64,000 bases of DNA from Kitasatospora kifunensis (GTDB taxonomy: Bacteria > Actinomycetota > Actinomycetes > Streptomycetales > Streptomycetaceae): NCBI RefSeq assembly GCF_014203855.1, contig NZ_JACHJV010000001.1, positions 1,922,001-1,986,000 on the forward strand, written 5' to 3'. Below the pieces are notes generated by a model. The model was not told the origin of the DNA. It did not search any database and saw nothing but the letters and a program-made list of their open reading frames with translations. The translations under genes were made by a program, and so were the position numbers. Positions 46,381 through 55,236 of this stretch are shown piece after piece; the stretch's first letter is position 1, and each line of letters opens with the position of its first letter.

Positions 46381-47112
46381 GTGGGTTCCGCCTCCAAGCA
46401 GACCAACAACGGCCAGGGCGCCAAGGGCACCGGCGCCGACAAGTCGGACGAGCCGCTGGTCACCAACCGCTCGGCGAAGGCCAAGGGCGGCAAGCAGGCC
46501 GACCGCCGCGAGCGGATCGCCCAGCTGCGGGCCGAGGAGCAGCGCCGCGAGAAGCGGATGAAGGCCATCGCGTTCTCGGTGGCCGGTGTGCTGATCGCGG
46601 GCACCGTCGGGGTCGGCGGCTACATCGTCATCGACGCCAACAAGAAGCACGACAAGGAGGTCGCGGCCGCGAAGTCGCCGATCCCGGGCGTGCAGACCTG
46701 GAGCGGGCTGTCGCGCAACCACGTGCAGGGGACGGTCAACTACCCGCAGACCCCGCCGGTCGGCGGCGACCACAACCCGGTCTGGCTGACCTGCATGGGC
46801 AACGTCTACGACAAGCCGGTGCAGAACGAGAACGCGGTGCACTCGCTGGAGCACGGCGCGGTCTGGGTCACCTACAACGACAAGGCCACCCCGGACGACC
46901 TCAAGACGCTGTCGGACAAGGTCAAGGTCACCCCGTACTCGATGATGAGCCCCTACCCGACGGAGAAGGGCACCATCACGCTCTCCGCATGGGGCACCCA
47001 GCTGGTGGTGGACAGCGCCAAGGACCCGCGGGTCAACGAGTTCTTCACCAAGTACGTCCAGGGCCCGCAGACCCAGGAGCCCGGCGCGTCCTGCAGCGAC
47101 GGGGCGATGTAG
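46381..47112 (+). CDS. DUF3105 membrane-anchored protein
   Basis: 243-residue protein. A charged, Lys/Arg-rich cytoplasmic N-terminus with a short helix (DRRERIAQLRAEEQRREKRMKA) precedes one transmembrane helix (IAFSVAGVLIAGTVGVGGYIVI). The external DUF3105 domain has VNYPQTPPVGGDHNPVWLTCMGNVYDKPVQNENAVHSLEHGAVWVTYN, with conserved His and Cys that could bind metal. GTG start with AAGGAA. The stop TAG shares a base with the GTG start of the DUF305 gene, so the two are coupled. Confidence 0.88.
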   Translation: MGSASKQTNNGQGAKGTGADKSDEPLVTNRSAKAKGGKQADRRERIAQLRAEEQRREKRMKAIAFSVAGVLIAGTVGVGGYIVIDANKKHDKEVAAAKSPIPGVQTWSGLSRNHVQGTVNYPQTPPVGGDHNPVWLTCMGNVYDKPVQNENAVHSLEHGAVWVTYNDKATPDDLKTLSDKVKVTPYSMMSPYPTEKGTITLSAWGTQLVVDSAKDPRVNEFFTKYVQGPQTQEPGASCSDGAM

Positions 47113-47876
47113 TGGCCGCCGCACAGGGTGGCGCCCAACCGCCCATGGACGACGCGGCCGATGCGAACGACGCGGCCGCCCTGGACGACGTAGCCGACCT
47201 GGACGACGTAGACCCGATCACCGCGCACGCCCCGGCCCCCGGGCGGCGGCGCACGCTCTGGTGGCCGGCCGCGCTGGCGGCGGCGGTGGCGCTCTGCCTG
47301 GGCGTCCCGGCGCTGGTGGCCAGCGGCTCCTCGGCCTCCGGTACGGTGGCGGCCGCGCCGTCCACCAACTCGCCCGAGGCCGGGTTCGCGCGCGACATGG
47401 CGACGCACCATCAACAGGCGATCGACATGTCGTTCATCATCCGGGACCGGACCGACAACGCCGAGGTTCGCGGGCTGGCCTTCGACATCATCAACACCCA
47501 GGCGAACCAGCGGGGCATGATGATGGGCTGGCTCGACCAGTGGGGCCTGACCCAGAACTCGTCGGCCGCGCCGATGGCCTGGATGAAGATGGCGCCCTAC
47601 CCGGCGCACGACGGCTCGCTGATGCCCGGGATGGCCACCAACACGCAACTGGACCAGCTGCGGCAACTCAGCGGCACGGCGGCGGAGATCTTCTACCTGC
47701 AACTGATGCTCAACCACCACAAGGGCGGCATCGAGATGGCGCAGGGCTACGCCGATGTGGCGCAGAACGCGGCGGAGAAGCGGCTGGCGGACTCGATGGT
47801 GGCTTCGCAGACCTCGGAGATCCAGCTGATGACGAACATGCTCGCCGAGCGCGGCGCCAAGCCGCTGCCGTCCTAG
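47112..47876 (+). CDS. DUF305 membrane-anchored protein
   Basis: 254-residue protein. Acidic N-terminus, one transmembrane helix (WWPAALAAAVALCLGVPALVA), then a DUF305 domain with two histidine-rich motifs, RDMATHHQQAIDMS and LMLNHHKGGIEMA, and many methionines (RGMMMGW, MAWMKM). DUF305 includes the cyanobacterial copper-binding protein CopM, so copper handling at the cell surface is plausible (inference). Starts at TAGTG overlap with DUF3105; a strong hairpin follows. Confidence 0.88.
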   Translation: MAAAQGGAQPPMDDAADANDAAALDDVADLDDVDPITAHAPAPGRRRTLWWPAALAAAVALCLGVPALVASGSSASGTVAAAPSTNSPEAGFARDMATHHQQAIDMSFIIRDRTDNAEVRGLAFDIINTQANQRGMMMGWLDQWGLTQNSSAAPMAWMKMAPYPAHDGSLMPGMATNTQLDQLRQLSGTAAEIFYLQLMLNHHKGGIEMAQGYADVAQNAAEKRLADSMVASQTSEIQLMTNMLAERGAKPLPS

Positions 47877-47903
47877 GCCCTGTCCGGCCGAGGCGGTAGG
47901 GCT

Positions 47904-47961
47904 GCTGCGCCCGCCGGTCTGGGAGGTCTGCGCTGAGACCTCCCGGGCCGGCGGGCGCAGC
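47904..47961 (+). terminator. 26-bp hairpin after the DUF305 gene
   Basis: 47904-47929 pairs with 47936-47961 with two G-T pairs and a 6-base loop, 27 bases after the stop. Confidence 0.85.
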
Positions 47962-48041
47962 CTTGTCCGGACGGGTGCGCCAGGCACGGGCGAGCTGGTC
48001 GGACCGGGAACCGGCTGCTACGAACCGCTACGCTGTCGCCC

Positions 48042-48608
48042 ATGTCCGCCGCGCCCCGCCCCTTGCCGCCGACCGATCCGGCCGATCCGGCCAGCCCCGC
48101 CGGTCTCGGCCCGGAGAGCGCCGAAGAGCTCGGCAGCGCGCTCGAGGAGGCGCGGGCCATCGAGCGCGCGCAGCAGCTGACGGACGTCGTCACCCGACTG
48201 CGGCGCGCGCTGCGCAGCAGCATCAGGACCGACTACCCGTGGGAGTCGCTGCCCATGGCACAGGTCGAGCTGCTCCAGACGCTGGCGGCCGCGCCGCTGC
48301 GGGTGGGCGAGTTGGCGGCCCGGCAGAAGCTGGCGCCGAACACCGTCAGCGGTCTGGTCGGCAAGTTGCTGGATGCCGGGTTCGTGGACCGCCAGGCCGA
48401 CCCCGGCGACCGCCGCACCGCCCGGATCGCGCTCACGCAGGCGGGCCACCAGCAACTCGCGGACTGGCAGCGCGCGCACGAGCGCCGGATCGCCACCGCC
48501 CTGGCCACCCTCTCGCCCGCGGAGCACGATGCGGTGATGGCGGCACTGTCGGGCCTGGACCACCTGGCCAGGGCGTTGGCCGGCGGCACCCCGCCGACCG
48601 AAGCCTGA
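48042..48608 (+). CDS. MarR-family transcriptional regulator
   Basis: 188-residue winged-helix protein. After a 35-residue Pro/Ala tail, the MarR core is clear: LLQTLAAAPLRVGELAARQKLAPNTVSGLVGKLLDAGFVDRQADPGDRRTARIALTQAGHQQLADW. Targets are unknown; no divergent partner with an obvious operator. Converges with the Ada-AlkA gene across a tandem repeat. Confidence 0.88.
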   Translation: MSAAPRPLPPTDPADPASPAGLGPESAEELGSALEEARAIERAQQLTDVVTRLRRALRSSIRTDYPWESLPMAQVELLQTLAAAPLRVGELAARQKLAPNTVSGLVGKLLDAGFVDRQADPGDRRTARIALTQAGHQQLADWQRAHERRIATALATLSPAEHDAVMAALSGLDHLARALAGGTPPTEA

Positions 48609-48619
48609 TCCCTGTACCA

Positions 48620-48682
48620 CCTACTCCCCCAGCTAACTCCCCCACCTAACTCCCCCAGCTAACTCCCCCACCTACTCCCCCG
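48620..48682. repeat. 12/13-bp tandem repeat at a convergent junction
   Basis: Five units alternating ACCTA(A)CTCCCCC and AGCTAACTCCCCC. The array starts 11 bases after the MarR stop, and the last unit contains the stop codon of the Ada-AlkA gene. Confidence 0.9.
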
Positions 48683-50174
48683 CCGACAAGGACGCCCACA
48701 GCTGGTGCACCGCGTACGACCGCCACGGCGACCAGGCCAGTGCCGCCACTGCGGCCGCCTTGGGGTCACCGGGGCGGCCGAGCCGGGTCAGGCCGTGCCG
48801 CACCCCGACGTCGCCGGGCAGGAAGACGTCCGGGTCGCCCAGCGCCCGCATCCGCAGGTAGCCGACCGTCCACGGGCCGATGCCGCGCAGCGCCAGCAGC
48901 TGCTCGGCGGCCTGCTCGCGGTCCACACCGGGATCCAGGCGCACGGCGCCCTCGGCGAGCGCGGCGCACAGGCCGCGCAGCGCGTCCTGCCGGGAGGCCG
49001 GCATCGCGAGGTCGGCCGAATCGGCCTCGGCCAACGCGCCCGCCTCGGGGAAGAGCACGGTGAGGCCACCGCTCCTTTCGCGCAGCGGGGTGCCGTAACG
49101 GGTGGCCAACCGGCCGGCCAGGGTACGGGCGGCGGCGACCGTGATCTGCTGGCCGAGCACGGCGCGCACCGCGAGTTCGTGCGGGTCGACGTGGCCCGGC
49201 GAGCGCAGGCCGGGACGGCGGGCGACCAGCGGGCCGAGCACGGGGTCGGCGCCGAGTTGCTCGGCGACCGCCTGCGGGTCGGCGTCCAGGTCGAAGAGCG
49301 CGCGCATCCGGTGCACGGCGGTGGTCAGGTCGCGCAGGTCGGCCAGCCGCAGGCGGCAGTCCAGCCAGCCCCGGTCGGCGCGCACCGGGCTGCCGAGCGA
49401 GTCGACCTCGGCGACCGCCTGCCCGTGCGGTAGCCGAAGCGTGCGGCGGTAGGTACGCACGCCCCGGGGGCCGGCGATGACCTCCTCCACACCGGGGACG
49501 GCGCGCAGCGCGAGGAAATCCATCAGGTGCTCGGTGTCGATCGGCCCCCGGTAGGCGAGCCGCAGGCTGAGCGCACCGCCCACCGCCGGGTCCGCGTCGG
49601 CCGTGGCCCCCGCGCCGCGCGCCTCGGCCCGCAGACCGCTCGGCGTGCGGTCGTACACCTCGCGCACGGTGTCGTTGAACTGCCGCACCGAGGCGAACCC
49701 CGCCGCGAAGGCGACCTCGGTGACCGGCAGCCGGGTGGTCTGCAGCAGCAGCCGGGCCGCCTGCGCGCGCTGGGCGCGGGCCAGCGCGATCGGTCCGGCA
49801 CCGAGCTCGGCGGTCAGCTGGCGCTGCACCTGCCGGGCGCTGTAGCCGAGCCGGTCGGCCAGGCCGGCCACGCCCTCGCGGTCCACCACGCCGTCGCCGA
49901 TCAGCCGCATCGCGCGGCCGACCAGGTCGGCGCGGTGGTTCCACTCCGGCGAGCCCGGCACGGAGTCCGGGCGACAGCGCCGACAGGCCCGGAAGCCGGC
50001 GCCCTGCGCGGCGGCGGCGGTGGGGTAGAAGGTGCAGTTGACCCGCTTGGGGGTGACCGCCGGGCAGCTCGGCCGACAGTAGATCCCGGTGCTCGTCACC
50101 GCCGTGAAGAACACCCCGTCGAAGCGGGCATCACGACTGTCCACCGCTCGGTACCGCGTCTCGTCATCGATCAC
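48672..50174 (-). CDS. Ada-AlkA fusion: methyl-phosphotriester sensor and 3-methyladenine DNA glycosylase
   Basis: 500-residue alkylation-repair protein. N-terminal Ada zinc domain with the methyl-accepting and zinc cysteines (GIYCRPSCPAVTP, RACRRCRPDS); AraC-type HTH (VAGLADRLGYSARQVQRQLTAELGAGPIALARAQRAQAARLLL); AlkA N-terminal domain (LSLRLAYRGPIDTEHLMDFLALRAVPG); HhH glycosylase (VRAVLGQQITVAAARTLAGRL; LLALRGIGPWTVGYLRMRALGDPDVFLPGDVGV, whose Asp is catalytic). It would sense and excise alkylated bases and activate its own gene. GTG 50174 used; ATGs at 50225 and 50231 are in frame. Same strand as rsgA upstream. Confidence 0.92.
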   Translation of the reverse strand: MIDDETRYRAVDSRDARFDGVFFTAVTSTGIYCRPSCPAVTPKRVNCTFYPTAAAAQGAGFRACRRCRPDSVPGSPEWNHRADLVGRAMRLIGDGVVDREGVAGLADRLGYSARQVQRQLTAELGAGPIALARAQRAQAARLLLQTTRLPVTEVAFAAGFASVRQFNDTVREVYDRTPSGLRAEARGAGATADADPAVGGALSLRLAYRGPIDTEHLMDFLALRAVPGVEEVIAGPRGVRTYRRTLRLPHGQAVAEVDSLGSPVRADRGWLDCRLRLADLRDLTTAVHRMRALFDLDADPQAVAEQLGADPVLGPLVARRPGLRSPGHVDPHELAVRAVLGQQITVAAARTLAGRLATRYGTPLRERSGGLTVLFPEAGALAEADSADLAMPASRQDALRGLCAALAEGAVRLDPGVDREQAAEQLLALRGIGPWTVGYLRMRALGDPDVFLPGDVGVRHGLTRLGRPGDPKAAAVAALAWSPWRSYAVHQLWASLSAGE

Positions 50175-50256
50175 GCCGTCCAGTGTGCGCCGCGGCAGAG
50201 GGCTCGACTGGCGGGAATCGGACATGACCATCAGCAGGCCCCGGTGGCCGGGGCCA

Positions 50257-51387
50257 TCACGGGCGGATGCGGTCCCGAGCCCCCTTGGTGCGCATCTTCC
50301 AGAGCCGTGCCCGGTCCGCCGCCAGCCGCGCGTCCGTCCGCGAGGCGATCCACTCGTTCTCGCGCTGCAGCTTGAGGTAGCTGTCCATCCGGCGCTCGGG
50401 CAGCGTGCCGTCGGCGAGTGCGCTCTGGACGGCGCAGCCGGGCTCCGAGCGGTGCGAGCAGTCGTCGAAGCGGCACTGCTCGGCGAGCTCCGCGATCTCG
50501 GCGAACGCCTGGTCCAGGCCCTCACCACCGTAGAGGCCGACCCCGCGCAGGCCGGGGGTGTCGATCAGCACACCGCCGCCCGGCAGTGGGAACAGCTCGC
50601 GCGTGGTGGTGGTGTGTCGGCCCTTCTGGTCGACGTCGCGGGTCTGCTGGACGACCATCACCTCGGCGCCCGCGAGCGCGTTGGTCAGCGTGGACTTGCC
50701 GGCGCCGGACTGGCCGATCAGCGCCGTCGTGCTGCCGATGCAGGCCCGCAGCACGTCCAGGCCGTCGCCCGTCTCGGCGCTGACCACCAGGACGGTGACG
50801 CCGGGCGCGGCCCGCTCGACGTCCTCGCGGATGAACTCCGCGTCGTCCACCAGATCGGCCTTGGTGAGCGCGATCAGCGGCTGCGCGCCGCTCTCCCAGG
50901 CCAGCGCGACGAAGCGCTCGACCCGGCCGAGATCGGGGTCGCTGGCCAGCGAGACGGCGATCAGCACGGTGTCGACGTTGGCGGCCAGCACCTGGCCCTC
51001 GGAGGCCTTGCCGGCGCTCTTGCGGATGATCGCGGTGGCGCGTGGCAGCAGGGCGCTAACGGTGGCAAGGGGCTCGGTTGCGAGGTCGAGCGCCACCCAG
51101 TCCCCGGTGCACGGGTTTTCGATGGTCTCGGCGCTGCCAACCGGCCGGGTGTCGGCGCGCACGGTGCGGGGCTCGCCGGTCTCGGGGTCGGCGATGACCA
51201 CATCGGCCCGCCCGCGGTCGACCCGGGCAAGGCGGCCCGGGATCAGCCCGGCCTCGGCGAGGGGGGCGAAGAGCTCGTCGAGCTCGGCCGTCCAGCCGTA
51301 GTCGGCCAGCGGGAGTGACGGAACGTCAGCTGAGAAGGAGGAAAGGGAGGAAAGAGAGGAAACGGAGAACGCGTGAGCGTCGAACAA
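50257..51387 (-). CDS. rsgA: Ribosome small subunit-dependent GTPase A
   Basis: 376-residue circularly permuted GTPase that helps mature the 30S subunit. OB-like N-terminal region (ALLPRATAIIRKSAGKASEGQVLAANVDTVLIAVSL); G4 ALTKADLVDD comes before G1 IGQSGAGKSTLTNAL and G3 DTPGLRG, the permuted order; zinc domain with C-x7-HxxEPGC (CRFDDCSHRSEPGCAV). The TTG start is followed by a Ser/Leu repeat (FSVSSLSSLSSFS); the true start may lie further in. Confidence 0.92.
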   Translation of the reverse strand: MFDAHAFSVSSLSSLSSFSADVPSLPLADYGWTAELDELFAPLAEAGLIPGRLARVDRGRADVVIADPETGEPRTVRADTRPVGSAETIENPCTGDWVALDLATEPLATVSALLPRATAIIRKSAGKASEGQVLAANVDTVLIAVSLASDPDLGRVERFVALAWESGAQPLIALTKADLVDDAEFIREDVERAAPGVTVLVVSAETGDGLDVLRACIGSTTALIGQSGAGKSTLTNALAGAEVMVVQQTRDVDQKGRHTTTTRELFPLPGGGVLIDTPGLRGVGLYGGEGLDQAFAEIAELAEQCRFDDCSHRSEPGCAVQSALADGTLPERRMDSYLKLQRENEWIASRTDARLAADRARLWKMRTKGARDRIRP

Positions 51388-51645
51388 CGCGGTGAAGCCC
51401 TTCGGGAGGAAAGCCTGATCCCGGGGGCTGAACGATCGTCAGCCGGCGGCCGGGAGGGAGAGCGGGGTACGAGTGCTGCTCAGGGCAGCCGTGAGCACGG
51501 CGACAGTCATCGAGGCCCACCTCCTGCTTCTGCATCCCGGGCCGGTACGCGGCCTGACGATCACGTGGACGACCACGTGCGGTGGCAGCCTAGAACACGC
51601 CGCCACTCGCACGCACCTGATTTATCGCAACCCTCGCAACCGGCT

Positions 51646-53040
51646 TCAGGACCCGTCCCACGGCGGTCGCGGCGGGCGGCTCGGCAGCGCCGAGTCCACC
51701 GGGCCCAGCTCCCCCGGGAACCGTCCGTCCGCCGTCCACGGCTCCGCGGGCCGCTCGGCCGACGCCCCCGGCGGCGGTTCGGCGGGCCGGTGCGGCGCAC
51801 CACGCCGCTCCGCGGGCCGGTCGCTGTCCGGTGGCGGCGGCTGGGTGCGCTTGCCCCGCCGCCGCGAGCCGGCCAGCCGCCCGCGCACGTTCTCCGGCGC
51901 CAGGAAGTCGGCCCACCGCTCGGGGTACTCCGAGGGCGCCTCGTCGCCGCCCTCGCCGTTCTCGTCCTCGTCCTCGACGCCTTCGGCCAGCCCGAACGCC
52001 CGCGCCCGCTGCGCCCGTTCGGCGGCCCGGCGGGCGCTGATCTCGCGCACCACCGCGGCGGCGTGCTGCTCGCTGGCCCGCTCGTTCTCGGCCCGCGCGT
52101 CGGCTGTCTCCACGCTGGGCCAGCGGCGGTCTATCGCCGCGTTCATCGCCGCGCCGATCAGCACCGCGAGGGCCAGCACGAAGATCCACAGCAGCACCGC
52201 GATCGGCGCGGCCAGCGAACCGTAGATGGTCTGGCCGCCCTCGACCGAGTGCACCAGGTACAGGCGCAGCAGCAGGCTGCAGATCACCAGCATGCCGAGC
52301 GCGACCAGCGCGCCGGGGATGTCCTCGCGCCACGGCGTGCTGGCCGGCACGGCCAGGTGGTAGAGCGTGGTCAGGAAGACGATCAGCAGCAGGATCGCCA
52401 CCGGCCAGTAGAGCGCGTTGACCAGTCCGGAGATGCTCGGCACCGCCGACATCACCAGCCCGGGCCCGGCCACCAGCAGCGGCAGCACCAGGGAGCCGAT
52501 CACCAGCGCGCCGAGGTACAGACCCAGCGACAGGGCGCGAGTCTTGACGATCCCGCGCTTGCCGTCCAGCCCGTACATCACGGTGATCGTGTCGATGAAG
52601 ATGTAGAGCGCCCGGGAGCCGGACCAGAGCGAGAAGAGAAAGCCGATCGAGATCAGGTCGGGGCGGCCGCTGGCGAAGACCTTCTCCAGCAGCGGTTTGA
52701 CGGTCTGGTCGATCGAGGAGGAGGAGAGCACCGTGCCGGCCCCCGACAGGATGTCCTGCTGGAGCTTCTGGATGGTGCCGGCGCCGAGCAGGTCGTCCAG
52801 GTAGCCGAGGGTGCCTGCCAGGCAGAGCAGCAGCGGCGGGATCGACAGCAGGGTGAAGAAGGCCGCCTCGGCGGCCAGCCCGGTGACCCGGTACTCGACG
52901 CAGGTGTTGGTGGTGTCCTTGATCAGCGCCCAGACCGTGCCACGCCAGGCCGATCGCCGGGCCGCCCGTCGGGCGCCCTTGCCCCGTCGCCGGGAGGGTC
53001 GCTCGACCCCCGCTCTGCTGCTCTCACCTGGTGCTTGCAC
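51646..53040 (-). CDS. YihY/BrkB-family membrane protein with long cytoplasmic tail
   Basis: 464-residue membrane protein. After a basic N-terminus there are six or so transmembrane segments in residues 30-300 (AAFFTLLSIPPLLLCLAGTLGYL; ISIGFLFSLWSGSRALYIFIDTITVMYG; LGLYLGALVIGSLVLPLLVAGPGLVM; YWPVAILLLIVFLTTLYHLAVP; GALVALGMLVICSLLLRLYLV; LAAPIAVLLWIFVLALAVLIGAAMNA), the YihY/BrkB pattern. The last 150 residues are acidic then Pro/Arg-rich and probably cytoplasmic. The family's role is unclear; it is not RNase BN. GTG 53040 is a tentative start without RBS. Divergent from the sulfur operon. Confidence 0.83.
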   Translation of the reverse strand: MQAPGESSRAGVERPSRRRGKGARRAARRSAWRGTVWALIKDTTNTCVEYRVTGLAAEAAFFTLLSIPPLLLCLAGTLGYLDDLLGAGTIQKLQQDILSGAGTVLSSSSIDQTVKPLLEKVFASGRPDLISIGFLFSLWSGSRALYIFIDTITVMYGLDGKRGIVKTRALSLGLYLGALVIGSLVLPLLVAGPGLVMSAVPSISGLVNALYWPVAILLLIVFLTTLYHLAVPASTPWREDIPGALVALGMLVICSLLLRLYLVHSVEGGQTIYGSLAAPIAVLLWIFVLALAVLIGAAMNAAIDRRWPSVETADARAENERASEQHAAAVVREISARRAAERAQRARAFGLAEGVEDEDENGEGGDEAPSEYPERWADFLAPENVRGRLAGSRRRGKRTQPPPPDSDRPAERRGAPHRPAEPPPGASAERPAEPWTADGRFPGELGPVDSALPSRPPRPPWDGS

Positions 53041-53226
53041 ACCGCATACGGTATCGGGCGGCCCACACACCCCGGTCCCCATCGGTCCGAACCGGCTCTT
53101 TGTGGCTCGCACGGCCGCACCCGCGCAGCCATGCCACTCGCGCTCTCATCTCGCGATATGGAACAAACTCGTCCAGATTCTGGACGACAGTGGACCGCGC
53201 CTCGCTCGCCGTGCGAATCTCTTGCC
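53041..53226. promoter_or_regulatory. Upstream region of the sulfur operon with inverted repeat
   Basis: Divergent region between the BrkB-like gene and the cysteine leader peptide. TCGTCCAG-ATT-CTGGACGA at 53169-53187 is a perfect 8-bp inverted repeat 40 bases upstream of the leader start, a candidate operator for a sulfur-responsive regulator. Just before it, CGATATGG (53154-53161) is the most AT-rich segment and may hold the -10. Confidence 0.5.
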
Positions 53227-53310
53227 ATGTCTAGCGCCGGAACCACCTTGGTTGGTCGACTCCACGTCGATCTCCTTCGCGTGTCCAGCGCCATCTGTCC
53301 GGTGATCTGA
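53227..53310 (+). CDS. Cysteine-type leader peptide of the sulfur operon
   Basis: 27-residue ORF ending VGRLHVDLLRVSSAICPVI. It matches the RLHVDLCRLASAIC-type putative leader peptides annotated before actinobacterial sulfite reductase and sulfur genes. The single Cys codon (TGT) lies near the end, as expected if ribosome pausing at Cys controls downstream expression. It lies 201 bases upstream of sir. It is 3 residues longer at the C-end than the common form, and the usual mid-peptide Cys (HVDLC) is Leu. Confidence 0.82.
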   Translation: MSSAGTTLVGRLHVDLLRVSSAICPVI

Positions 53311-53511
53311 GCTCCACCCCAGCCGCCGCCACCGCACCCGGCGCCACCCTGCCGCTCCTCTTGCCGCCCCGCCCGCGCGAGCGCACCTCAGCCACGATCA
53401 CCACCTCCCACCACCTGCTGCAAACTCGCAGGTCAACGTGGGTCAGTGCAGGTCAAGGGGCTGAGCCTGAGCGCGGCCTCGTCAGTACCACCTGCCCGAA
53501 GGACGTCTGTT

Positions 53512-55236
53512 ATGGCCACCTCTCCCGACCCGGTCGAGCCCCAGCCCGCCGGCGCCGTCGCGCCGCGCGCCGGCGCTGCCCGCAAGGTGACCCGCCACCG
53601 CGGCGAGGGCCAGTGGGGCATGGGGCACCACACCCCGTTGAACGCCAACGAGCAGTTCAAGAAGGACGACGACGGTCTCAATGTGCGGACACGTATTGAG
53701 ACGATCTACGCCCACCGGGGCTTCGACTCGATCGACCCGTCCGACCTGCGCGGCCGGATGCGCTGGTGGGGCCTCTACACCCAGCGCAAGGAAGGGATCG
53801 ACGGCGGCAAGACCGCGATCCTGGATCCGCACGAGCTGGACGCCGAGTACTTCATGCTGCGGGTTCGGATCGACGGCGGCCGCCTGACGGTGGCCCAGCT
53901 CAAGGCGATCTCCGAGGTCTCCCAGCAGTACGCGCGCGGCACCGCCGACCTGACCGACCGGCAGAACATCCAGTTCCACTGGATCCGGATCGAGGACGTG
54001 CCCGCGATCTGGCAGAAGCTGGAGGCGGTGGGCCTGTCCACCACCGAGGCCTGCGGCGACACCCCGCGCGTCATCCTCGGCTCGCCGGTGGCCGGTGTCG
54101 CCGAGGACGAGATCATCGACGGCACGCCGGCGATCGAGGAGATCCACCGCCGCTTCATCGGCAACCCCGACTACTCCAACCTCCCGCGCAAGTTCAAGTC
54201 GGCGATCTCCGGCTCGCCGCTGCTGGACGTGGCGCACGAGATCAACGACGTCGCCTTCGTCGGCGTGGTCCACCCCGAGCACGGGCCCGGCTTCGACCTG
54301 TGGGTCGGCGGTGGCCTGTCCACCAACCCCAAGCTGGGCGTGCGCCTGGGCGCCTGGGTCCCGCTGCACGAGGTCGCCGACGTCTTCGGCGGCGTGATCG
54401 GCATCTTCCGCGACTACGGCTACCGCCGGCTGCGCAACCGCGCCCGGTTGAAGTTCCTGGTCGCCGACTGGGGCGTGGCCAAGTTCCGCCAGGTGCTGGA
54501 GGACGAGTACCTCAAGTACCAGCTGATCGACGGCCCCGCGCCCACCGAGCCGAGCGGCACCTGGCGCGACCACGTCGGCGTGCACCGGCAGAAGGACGGC
54601 CGCTACTACGTCGGCTTCGCACCGCGGGTGGGCCGGGTGGACGGCACGCTGCTCGGCAAGGTCGCCGAACTCGCAGCCGAGCACGGCTCCAACCGGCTGC
54701 GCACCACCGCCGAGCAGAAGATGCTGGTGCTGGACATCGCCGAGGAGCGGGTCGACTCGCTGGTGGCGGGCCTGGAGGCGCTGGACCTGCGGGTCACCCC
54801 GTCCCCGTTCCGGCGCGGCACCATGGCCTGCACCGGCATCGAGTACTGCAAGCTCGCCATCGTCGAGACCAAGGAGCGCGGGCGCACCCTGATCGACGAA
54901 CTGGAGCAGCGGCTACCCGAGTTCGCCGAGCCGCTCACCATCAACATCAACGGCTGCCCGAACGCCTGCGCCCGTATCCAGGTGGCGGACATCGGTCTCA
55001 AGGGGCAGTTGGTGACCGACGCGGACGGCAAGCAGGTGGAGGGCTACCAGGTCCACCTGGGCGGCGCGCTCGGCCTCGAGGCCGGCTTCGGCCGCAAGGT
55101 ACGCGGTCTGAAGGTCACCAGCGAGGAGCTTCCCGCCTACGTGGAGCGGCTGTTGACCCGCTTCCAGGCCGAGCGCCACGAGGGCGAGCGGTTCGCCCAG
55201 TGGACCGCCCGGGCCGGCGAGGAGCAGCTGTCGTGA
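53512..55236 (+). CDS. sir: Assimilatory sulfite reductase (ferredoxin, siroheme/4Fe-4S)
   Basis: 574-residue enzyme reducing sulfite to sulfide with six electrons. Two nitrite/sulfite-reductase half repeats are visible; cluster/siroheme cysteines are Cys440-x5-Cys446 (CTGIEYC) and Cys482-x3-Cys486 (CPNAC). Substrate-side residues RTRIETIYAHRG and TDRQNIQFHWIRIEDVP fit the SirA/NirA family; operon context with cysH/D/N points to sulfite rather than nitrite. ATG follows GAAGGA. First enzyme gene of the operon, preceded by the leader peptide; stop overlaps the next gene (GTGA). Confidence 0.94.
   Translation: MATSPDPVEPQPAGAVAPRAGAARKVTRHRGEGQWGMGHHTPLNANEQFKKDDDGLNVRTRIETIYAHRGFDSIDPSDLRGRMRWWGLYTQRKEGIDGGKTAILDPHELDAEYFMLRVRIDGGRLTVAQLKAISEVSQQYARGTADLTDRQNIQFHWIRIEDVPAIWQKLEAVGLSTTEACGDTPRVILGSPVAGVAEDEIIDGTPAIEEIHRRFIGNPDYSNLPRKFKSAISGSPLLDVAHEINDVAFVGVVHPEHGPGFDLWVGGGLSTNPKLGVRLGAWVPLHEVADVFGGVIGIFRDYGYRRLRNRARLKFLVADWGVAKFRQVLEDEYLKYQLIDGPAPTEPSGTWRDHVGVHRQKDGRYYVGFAPRVGRVDGTLLGKVAELAAEHGSNRLRTTAEQKMLVLDIAEERVDSLVAGLEALDLRVTPSPFRRGTMACTGIEYCKLAIVETKERGRTLIDELEQRLPEFAEPLTININGCPNACARIQVADIGLKGQLVTDADGKQVEGYQVHLGGALGLEAGFGRKVRGLKVTSEELPAYVERLLTRFQAERHEGERFAQWTARAGEEQLS

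Noticed and set aside
52923-53294. Minus-strand ORF across the sulfur-operon upstream region
   Set aside because: Overlaps the BrkB-like N-terminus and the leader peptide on the other strand; no motif.
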